A stretch of 6,563 nt of DNA from Bacteroidales bacterium (GTDB lineage Bacteria; Bacteroidota; Bacteroidia; Bacteroidales; UBA3663): positions 1-6,563 of the forward strand of contig JAGBQS010000158.1 in assembly GCA_017632695.1 (NCBI GenBank), read 5' to 3'. Positions 1-4,761 of the stretch are shown here, one piece after another (position 1 is the first letter of the stretch; the number at the start of each line of letters is the position of its first letter). The translations under genes and the position numbers were made by a program. The notes beneath the pieces are model-generated. The model worked only from the letters and a program-made list of their open reading frames with translations, made no database searches and had not been told where the DNA came from.

Positions 1-830
1 AACGCTGGTTCTTTGACAGTTTTGCCGACGGTTGGAGCGATTATAGCGGACAGGGCAATCACTCGCTGCATGTCATTGATGTGGATGCCGACGGTCTGGA
101 CGAGGTCATCTACGGCTCCTGTACCATCGACCATAACGGACAAGGCCTTTATTCCACCAGACTCGGACACGGCGATGCCATGCATGTCTCGTGTTTCCTT
201 CCCGACGATGACCGCATCATGCTGTGGCAATGCCACGAAGTGAAGGGTACCGGGTCTACCTACCGCGATGCCCGTACGGGTGAGATTCTTTTTCAGATTC
301 CGTTTGTGGGCGACTGCGGCCGCTGTATGGCTGCCGACATCGACCCGACCAACAAGGGTATGGAGATGTGGTCAATCTGTACCGACGGCATCCGCGACGT
401 GAATGGCCGGAAGATTGCATCGCCCAAACGCCTGTCGCAGAACATGGGCAACTGGTGGGACGGCGATCTGCTCCGCGAACTGCTCGATAAGACCTATATC
501 ACCAAATACAATTGGAAGACCCGGCAGATTGAACTGCTGACGAGTTTTCTGGGTGTCAGCAGCAATAACGGCACCAAGTCGGTTCCGTGCCTGCAAGGCG
601 ATATTCTGGGCGACTGGCGCGAAGAGGTTCTGCTCCGCTCTACGGACAACGAGCACATCTACCTTTTCCTGACGCCCTACCCTACAGAGTACCGCTTCAA
701 CTCCTTCCTGCAAGACATTCCCTACCGGCTCGGACTGGCTGTCGAGAATGTGGGCTATAACCAGCCGACCCAACCCGGCTTTTTCTTCGGCGAAGGCATG
801 AAGCTCTCGCCGCGCAACAAATGCAAATAA
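1..830 (+). CDS. Rhamnogalacturonan lyase, polysaccharide lyase family 11, 3' part only (5' end outside window)
   Basis: The reading frame is open from base 3 to the TAA ending at 830, giving 275 residues. Family members have roughly 600, so more than half lies upstream. PL11 enzymes cleave the alternating rhamnose/galacturonic acid backbone of rhamnogalacturonan I by beta-elimination and are calcium-dependent beta-propellers. Family-like signatures, numbered from the first visible codon, are an acidic DVDADGLDE loop of calcium-binding type (26-34), HGDAMH (56-61), WWDGDLLREL (from about 151), DILGDWREE (200-208) and YNQP followed by GEGM near the C-terminus (252-266). The natural start and any signal peptide are not visible; Bacteroidetes members are usually exported. 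The C-terminus appears intact. Only 16 bases separate it from rhaM, which uses the sugar this enzyme helps release, so the two are probably co-transcribed. The family call is confident; endo- versus exo-action cannot be decided here. Confidence 0.9.
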   Translation, partial: RWFFDSFADGWSDYSGQGNHSLHVIDVDADGLDEVIYGSCTIDHNGQGLYSTRLGHGDAMHVSCFLPDDDRIMLWQCHEVKGTGSTYRDARTGEILFQIPFVGDCGRCMAADIDPTNKGMEMWSICTDGIRDVNGRKIASPKRLSQNMGNWWDGDLLRELLDKTYITKYNWKTRQIELLTSFLGVSSNNGTKSVPCLQGDILGDWREEVLLRSTDNEHIYLFLTPYPTEYRFNSFLQDIPYRLGLAVENVGYNQPTQPGFFFGEGMKLSPRNKCK

Positions 831-846
831 TTAATACCCTGACGAT

Positions 847-1161
847 ATGAAAAGACAAGCATTCAAGATGTACCTGAACCCAGGTATGAAAGAAGAATAC
901 AAACGACGTCACCAGAACCTGTTCCCGGAACTTCGCCGCCTGCTTTCCGAAGCCGGCGTGCGCAACTACAGCATCTATCTGGACGAAGATACCGACACCC
1001 TTTTCGCCTATCAGGAACTGGAGGGCGAAGGCGGCAGTCAGGATCTGGGCGCAACCGAAATCTGCCAGAAGTGGTGGGCCTATATGGCCGACATCATGAA
1101 GACCAATCCTGACAACAGTCCCGTCAGCATCCCGCTTCCCGAGATGTTCCACATGGACTGA
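847..1161 (+). CDS. rhaM: L-rhamnose mutarotase
   Basis: This 104-residue protein has the same length as Escherichia coli RhaM as I recall it. It catalyses cytoplasmic interconversion of the alpha and beta anomers of L-rhamnose, supplying the form used by L-rhamnose isomerase. It is a dimeric ferredoxin-like alpha/beta-barrel enzyme. Visible family landmarks are EEYKRRH (16-22), containing the active-site Tyr18 and His22; NYSIYLDE (40-47); CQKWW (73-77) with the Trp76-Trp77 pair; and the near-invariant NPDNSPVS (87-94). The ATG at 847 puts these residues at the same numbers as in the E. coli protein, which supports the start. It lies 16 bases after the rhamnogalacturonan lyase gene, consistent with a pectin/rhamnose operon. 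Its TGA stop overlaps an ATG at 1161 by one base, but that ATG is probably not the true start of the next gene. Confidence 0.96.
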   Translation: MKRQAFKMYLNPGMKEEYKRRHQNLFPELRRLLSEAGVRNYSIYLDEDTDTLFAYQELEGEGGSQDLGATEICQKWWAYMADIMKTNPDNSPVSIPLPEMFHMD

Positions 1162-1229
1162 TGCTTCTGCCCGATGCAGAATGTGGTATTCCCTGTAAAT
1201 TCCGTCTTAGCAAAGAATGTCTGAAAATA

Positions 1230-2213
1230 ATGACCGGTAAGCGCAAAATATGGATAGACCTGGTACGCGGTTTCTGTATGCTGGCCATATTGGTTCATCA
1301 TACTGAGATATATTATACAGGGGAAGCCATCATAGACTATCGGTTCTTTGTTGACAACTCACTTTGTACTTTCTTTTTCATATCCGGCTACCTGTTTTAT
1401 AAAGAAACCCCTTTTAATCTGCGATACAAACTGCGGTCTGTATTAAAAACCATTATCCTGCCTTACTTTATATTCATGTCTGTCATTGCTCTTCCAAAGG
1501 CATTGACCCATGGAACTTTTGTCTCAATCGGTGACAGCATCTTGAGTATTGTCTTAGGCAGGCAATCCTGGTTCATTACCGCTTTAGCCACAGCCGAGAT
1601 TATATTCTCCATATTATTACATCTTAGTAAACAATACAAATGGATATTACCGATAGGAGTCATATTATCCCTGACTGCTGTTATCTTATTGACCGGTAAC
1701 GGAACAATGCTTGCTCATAATTATTGGAGCATCATGGAAGGACTCTTAGCCATCTCATTCCTTTATATAGGTTATCTTTACCATCAAAAGGAAAGTGTTA
1801 TCAGCCGGATTCCATTATATCTCTATATCCTATTCTTCGTTCTGTTCCTTATTTCAAAATGGATTATCGCAAGATATGACGTCTACTGTTATTTCGGATC
1901 TGCCGATATTGACAACTATCCCGTATTCATAATTGATAACCTGTTAGCGATATTGCTTATTACCAGGCTCTGCCAACTGCTTCCTGATATAAAACCTGTA
2001 TCATGGATGGGAAGTCATGTCATCGTATATTATTTCCTTTGTGGAGGAGTTCCGTTAACCATGTCAGTTTTAGCCGATAGGATCGGTTTCTCTTATAAGG
2101 GAATCTATTTACAGGTTATAATCGTTTTAATACCTGTTTATCTGCTGGCAACGCTACTGACATGGTTTACATACAGGTATATTCCCTGGGCAACAGGACG
2201 ATTTAACAGATAG
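1230..2213 (+). CDS. Membrane acyltransferase, acyltransferase-3 (AT3) family
   Basis: This is a 327-residue, very hydrophobic protein with about ten membrane segments (roughly residues 13-28, 44-57, 72-90, 113-132, 138-156, 166-184, 195-213, 232-249, 260-280, 290-315). AT3 proteins transfer acyl groups, often acetyl, across the inner membrane onto extracytoplasmic glycans such as O-antigen or exopolysaccharide. The N-terminus has the AT3 pattern: IWIDLVRGF, then Arg13 and His24 spaced as in the R/K-X10-H motif, and FFFISGYLF (48-56). I chose the ATG at 1230 because it places MTGKRKIWIDLVRG at the N-terminus, as is usual. The ATG at 1161 would add 23 residues (MLLPDAECG...) that do not resemble the family. 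Three 60-base blocks I counted contain 21-24 G/C (35-40%), against 30-38 G/C in blocks from rhaM, prmA and the porin gene, suggesting separate ancestry. The substrate is unknown. It converges on prmA, with 21 bases between the stops. Confidence 0.85.
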   Translation: MTGKRKIWIDLVRGFCMLAILVHHTEIYYTGEAIIDYRFFVDNSLCTFFFISGYLFYKETPFNLRYKLRSVLKTIILPYFIFMSVIALPKALTHGTFVSIGDSILSIVLGRQSWFITALATAEIIFSILLHLSKQYKWILPIGVILSLTAVILLTGNGTMLAHNYWSIMEGLLAISFLYIGYLYHQKESVISRIPLYLYILFFVLFLISKWIIARYDVYCYFGSADIDNYPVFIIDNLLAILLITRLCQLLPDIKPVSWMGSHVIVYYFLCGGVPLTMSVLADRIGFSYKGIYLQVIIVLIPVYLLATLLTWFTYRYIPWATGRFNR

Positions 2214-2234
2214 TTTTCCAAGTTGCCTTGTTCG

Positions 2235-3032
2235 CTACAGTCCGAACCGGATAACCACCCAGTTGTTTTGGCTATGGTGGTAATGATAGGTCAGACCGAG
2301 ACGCTCCGCACACTGGCGGATAGAAGGCACATCCTCCTCGTAGAAGCCGCTCATAAGCAGGATGCCCCCCGGATTCATATCGGCCACATAGGCCGGCATA
2401 TCGGCAAGCAGGACATTGCGGTTGATGTTGGCCAGAACGGCATCATAACGGGAGCCGTCGGCCAACAGGGATGCATCGCCGCACTCCACACGGACGCGGC
2501 CTGCCATTTCGTTCATCAGCACATTATCCTCCGCGTTGGCAGCCACCCAATCGTCAATCTCGATGGCGCGAACTTCCGCGCCCCGCATGGCACAGGCAAT
2601 AGCCAGAACACCGGTACCGGTTCCCATATCGAGCACCCGCTTCCCCTGCAAATCAAGCAAAAGAATTTCCTGAAGCAGCTGCGAGGTCGTTTCATGGTGA
2701 CCGCTGCCGAACGACATGTGCGGATGTATGGTAATGGTCTGATCGCCGAAAGCAATAGGCGTCAGGGCATTCTCGTTTTCCCACTGTTCGTTCCAGTTCT
2801 GCGTCTCGACTACCTGCGACGTCCAGCGGACAGTCACATCAGGCAAGGCAAACTGATCGATACAAGCCTGCAACGCAGCTGCATCGAACAGATTCTGCGG
2901 ACAATATGCCTTCAGGCAATCATCCTCCGTACTGAAACTATCGAACCCCAAAGGTGCCAGTTCGGCTGCCAGAACGTCGGCATACGCCTCGTTGAACGGG
3001 TCCGGGACCAGATTTACTTCAATATAATTCAT
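2235..3032 (-). CDS. prmA: Ribosomal protein L11 methyltransferase
   Basis: This 265-residue protein is a cytoplasmic SAM-dependent enzyme that methylates ribosomal protein L11 on lysine side chains and the N-terminal amino group. An N-terminal substrate-recognition domain (about 1-65) leads into a linker with the characteristic NWNEQW (79-84). The Rossmann methyltransferase domain follows: HPHMSFGSGHHETT (103-116), the SAM-binding motif DMGTGTG (135-141), the acidic end of strand 2 (EID, 158-160), and LANINRN (200-206) at the catalytic position. The C-terminus IRFGL is complete. The length is at the short end of the family, which I remember as about 265-300 residues. The ATG at 3032 gives MNYIEVNL, a normal first strand. 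The gene stands alone on the minus strand, converging on the acyltransferase gene and diverging from the exported-protein gene. Nothing suggests decay. Confidence 0.96.
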   Translation of the reverse strand: MNYIEVNLVPDPFNEAYADVLAAELAPLGFDSFSTEDDCLKAYCPQNLFDAAALQACIDQFALPDVTVRWTSQVVETQNWNEQWENENALTPIAFGDQTITIHPHMSFGSGHHETTSQLLQEILLLDLQGKRVLDMGTGTGVLAIACAMRGAEVRAIEIDDWVAANAEDNVLMNEMAGRVRVECGDASLLADGSRYDAVLANINRNVLLADMPAYVADMNPGGILLMSGFYEEDVPSIRQCAERLGLTYHYHHSQNNWVVIRFGL

Positions 3033-3066
3033 TTCCGAGTGTTAAAATTTACATTTTATAGGATCG

Positions 3067-3130
3067 TTTTTGCCGAAAGAAGGGTCTTTTTACTGCATTT
3101 CGTTTGAATAAAATCCCATTTCGGTGAAAA
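3067..3130 (-). promoter_or_regulatory. Imperfect hairpin in the predicted prmA leader
   Basis: Opposing arms pair as CCGAAA (3073-3078) with TTTCGG (3119-3124). Outside this, after two mismatched positions on each side, TTTT (3067-3070) pairs with AAAA (3127-3130). Inside, after a small asymmetric loop, GGG (3082-3084) pairs with CCC (3115-3117), and TTTT (3087-3090) may pair with AAAA (3110-3113). If prmA is transcribed from the minus-strand -7 box near 3169-3176, this lies in its roughly 130-base leader. The outer and inner parts are A/T runs that could pair by chance, so only the CCGAAA/TTTCGG core plus GGG/CCC is moderately persuasive. A role is not known; it could be an RNA fold or a DNA-binding site. 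Confidence 0.3.
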
Positions 3131-3168
3131 ATGACTAAAAAAAATTGTTAAACTGCCTGTTCCGTGCG

Positions 3169-3176
3169 CAAAGTTA
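3169..3176 (-). promoter_or_regulatory. Candidate Bacteroidetes -7 box for prmA
   Basis: On the minus strand this reads TAACTTTG, matching the Bacteroidetes sigma-ABfr -7 consensus TAnnTTTG. It would start transcription around 3162 and give prmA a leader of about 130 bases. There is no TTTG at the usual -33 distance; the nearest is the complement of CAAA at 3203-3206, with a 26-base gap that is too long. The call therefore rests on the -7 box and its position upstream of prmA. Confidence 0.4.
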
Positions 3177-3188
3177 CAAAATAATTCA

Positions 3189-3196
3189 TACCTTTG
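3189..3196 (+). promoter_or_regulatory. Candidate Bacteroidetes -7 box for the exported protein/porin operon
   Basis: TACCTTTG matches the Bacteroidetes -7 consensus TAnnTTTG exactly. Transcription would begin near 3201-3204, leaving a leader of about 110 bases before the ATG at 3314. No clear TTTG sits at the -33 position. The box lies 12 bases from an oppositely oriented -7 box, forming an inverted repeat (CAAAGTTA, then TACCTTTG). I found no other TAnnTTTG match between here and the start codon. Confidence 0.5.
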
Positions 3197-3206
3197 TGGC
3201 GTCAAA

Positions 3207-3282
3207 AGACTTTTTTTGCATTCTGAAGTCGAAAATAGCCCATATTTAGGACAAATTAAACTTCTTTATGCCAAAAAAGTCT
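3207..3282 (+). promoter_or_regulatory. Long imperfect stem-loop in the 5' leader of the exported protein gene
   Basis: The arms pair over almost their whole length. AGACTTTTTT (3207-3216) pairs with AAAAAAGTCT (3273-3282), ten pairs. One mismatch follows (3217/3272), then GCAT (3218-3221) with ATGC (3268-3271). A symmetric 3x3 internal loop follows, then GAAGT (3225-3229) with ACTTC (3260-3264). That gives 19 Watson-Crick pairs in register, with only symmetric interruptions. The apical 30 bases contain a smaller hairpin, AAATA (3233-3237) with TATTT (3243-3247) around GCCCA. The structure starts within a few bases of the predicted transcription start, so it would cap the 5' end of the mRNA. 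It is flanked by GTCAAAAGAC (3201-3210) and GTCTAAAAGAC (3279-3289). It matches no riboswitch I know. Function is inferred only: mRNA stability, translational control or a protein-binding site. Confidence 0.5.
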
Positions 3283-3313
3283 AAAAGACAAAAGGAATTC
3301 AAAACATACGACT

Positions 3314-4723
3314 ATGAAAAAGATGATTCTTACCTCGATGGCTGTCGCCTTGACGCTCCCATTGGCAACGGTTTTATCCGCTCAGGACGACATCTATTAC
3401 AGCAAGTCAAATGCCAAGAAGGCTGTTTATAAGGAAGCCGAATCGACGGAATGGTCAACAAATGCCAACGACGATTGGGACGTTGACGATTATAACCGTC
3501 GGGGAATAAAGGTTACCGGCACTTCGGCCACACAGCAGCAGACTTCGGATCCTGTTACATCATCAACACTTTGCGGCGATGAGGACGAAGAGACCGCTAC
3601 TGCCAATGACAGCATCATACCGACCCTGCACATCAGCAGCGACGGAAAGATGGCATATACCGACAAAACAGGCGTTACGAAGGTGGATAAAGTGATTATT
3701 GTAGGCACCTATGACTACAGCGACCGAATCCGCCGCTTCCATAACCCATTGTTCAGTTATTATACCTACAGTCCCTGGTACGACGTAGCCTATTACGATC
3801 CGTTCTATTGGGATTATTGCTACTGGGATCCCGGGTGGTACTGCACGCCAAGTTTCGGATGGCATTGGGGCAGCTGGTGGGGTTGCTGGGACTACGGCTA
3901 TTACTGCGGCTGGTACGGTGGCTGGTACAACCCATATTGGGCTCCTTACCACCACTACTATGAACCGGCATTCTATTACGGCGGAGGAGGCTCCCATCAT
4001 TACGCCGAACATCGCAACCGCGGACCTCGCAACAACATGGGCGGAAACTTCCGTAACCGCACCAATACCGGACGCGGTCAGCTTGCAAGCGCCAACGTTA
4101 ACCGCAGCTACCGCTCGGGCAGCAACCGCGGCGCCGCAGCTACCGGTTCAACGCGTAAAGCCAATAATTTAGGTACACGCTCGGGCGTAAGCAATCTGGG
4201 CACACGGGCCGAATCCGGTTCGGCAAGATCAGGCTCAGTGACCCGCAACGCCGTGGCCTCGGGTAACCGTTCGGCTAACGCCACAACAGGAACGGCATCA
4301 ACCGGCACACGGTCGTCTTCAACCGGCACACGCGCCTCTACAAACAACAGTTACACAACCCGCAACAGCGGTAACCGCGGTTCTGCCACAACCGGAACTT
4401 CAGGCAGCGCAGCAGCCAACAATCGGACCAGTTCGACCAATGTTACCCGCCAGCGCGTAGCCAACAGTGCCCGTAGCAGTTCTTCCGGCAGCAGTTCTTC
4501 CGGCTCCTATCGCAGTTCGTCGGGCAGTTACAGTTCAGGGTCATCCGGCAGCTATAGCAGTGGAAGCAGCTCCAGTTACAGCAGCGGAACCCGATCCAGT
4601 TACAGCAGCGGAAGCAGTTCCAGCTATAGCGGAGGTTCTTCAACGCGCAGCAGTTCAAGCTACAGTGGTGGCGGTTCTCGCGGAGGCAGTTCCGGAGGCG
4701 GCTCACGCGGCGGACGCCGTTAA
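3314..4723 (+). CDS. Exported low-complexity protein, Tyr/Trp-rich core and basic Ser/Gly/Arg tail, function unknown
   Basis: This 469-residue protein begins with a clear signal peptide: MKKM, a hydrophobic stretch, and a probable signal peptidase I site after Ala23 (VLSA before QDD). No lipobox cysteine is present. Four zones follow. Residues 24-140 are polar and acidic and include a more normal strand-like segment (TLHISSDGKMAYTDKTG, then VDKVIIVGTYDY). Residues 149-222 contain 21 Tyr and 12 Trp in 74 positions, plus four cysteines (169, 177, 191, 198); a fifth, Cys87, lies earlier. Residues 230-380 are rich in Arg, Asn, Thr, Gly and Ala. Residues 384-469 are mostly Ser/Gly/Tyr with SYSSG-like repeats and end in RGG-type motifs. 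From 230 onward there are about 30 arginines and only two acidic residues (Glu232, Glu300). Composition and a convincing signal peptide argue for a real periplasmic, surface or secreted protein. The porin-like gene starts 38 bases downstream, so they are probably one operon. I do not recognise a family. Confidence 0.82.
   Translation: MKKMILTSMAVALTLPLATVLSAQDDIYYSKSNAKKAVYKEAESTEWSTNANDDWDVDDYNRRGIKVTGTSATQQQTSDPVTSSTLCGDEDEETATANDSIIPTLHISSDGKMAYTDKTGVTKVDKVIIVGTYDYSDRIRRFHNPLFSYYTYSPWYDVAYYDPFYWDYCYWDPGWYCTPSFGWHWGSWWGCWDYGYYCGWYGGWYNPYWAPYHHYYEPAFYYGGGGSHHYAEHRNRGPRNNMGGNFRNRTNTGRGQLASANVNRSYRSGSNRGAAATGSTRKANNLGTRSGVSNLGTRAESGSARSGSVTRNAVASGNRSANATTGTASTGTRSSSTGTRASTNNSYTTRNSGNRGSATTGTSGSAAANNRTSSTNVTRQRVANSARSSSSGSSSSGSYRSSSGSYSSGSSGSYSSGSSSSYSSGTRSSYSSGSSSSYSGGSSTRSSSSYSGGGSRGGSSGGGSRGGRR
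4298..4332 (+). repeat. Two copies of a 14-base repeat, 21-base period, in frame
   Basis: TCAACCGGCACACG occurs at 4298-4311 and again at 4319-4332, encoding the repeated STGTR segments in the tail of the exported protein. The 21-base period keeps the reading frame, so loss or gain of one unit would shorten or lengthen the protein by seven residues. Confidence 0.75.
4475..4504 (+). repeat. Perfect 15-base tandem repeat, two copies
   Basis: AGCAGTTCTTCCGGC is repeated exactly at 4475-4489 and 4490-4504, encoding SSSSG twice in the Ser-rich tail of the exported protein. Unit length is a multiple of three, so copy-number change would preserve the frame. Confidence 0.85.
4571..4613 (+). repeat. 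Two copies of a 19-base repeat, 24-base period, in frame
   Basis: TCCAGTTACAGCAGCGGAA occurs at 4571-4589 and 4595-4613, encoding SSYSSG units. More diverged relatives of the same unit (for example around 4521-4565 and 4618-4665) surround it, so the tail seems to have grown by repeat duplication followed by synonymous drift. Confidence 0.8.
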
Positions 4724-4761
4724 TCATTCAGGCTCTTTATAATTTAAAATAGTATAGCAAT

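Noticed and set aside
697..1152. A 151-codon minus-strand open frame across the lyase end and rhaM
   Set aside because: It spans two well-supported plus-strand genes and the gap between them, and its product (Cys/Arg-rich end, no family pattern) looks like an antisense shadow.
2189..2230. A bidirectional terminator between the converging acyltransferase gene and prmA
   Set aside because: Only a 4-base stem (CAAG-TTGC-CTTG, 2219-2230) and a 6-base pair with a 27-base loop (GGCAAC/GTTGCC) are present, without a proper T-run after a GC-rich stem on either strand.
2223..3107. A 294-codon open frame on the plus strand opposite prmA
   Set aside because: It covers a gene with clear methyltransferase motifs on the minus strand. 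Its predicted protein has no recognisable family pattern, and its openness follows from the codon bias of prmA.
3207..3282. Reading the inverted repeat as the ends of a small transposable element (MITE)
   Set aside because: The arms occupy nearly the entire unit, the flanking near-repeats overlap the arms rather than lying outside them as a target-site duplication, and no second copy is present in the window. A genome-wide search could reopen this.
3563..4012. Minus-strand and alternative-frame open frames within the exported protein gene (also 3753-4088, 3918-4172, 4108-4347, 4443-4727, 4467-4742)
   Set aside because: The repetitive, stop-poor codon use of the low-complexity gene opens other frames. 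None has a plausible start context or family signature, while the main frame has a signal peptide.
4475..4665. A possible CRISPR-like or minisatellite array
   Set aside because: Units are short, in frame with the protein, irregularly spaced and lack unique spacers of constant length. They are coding repeats.
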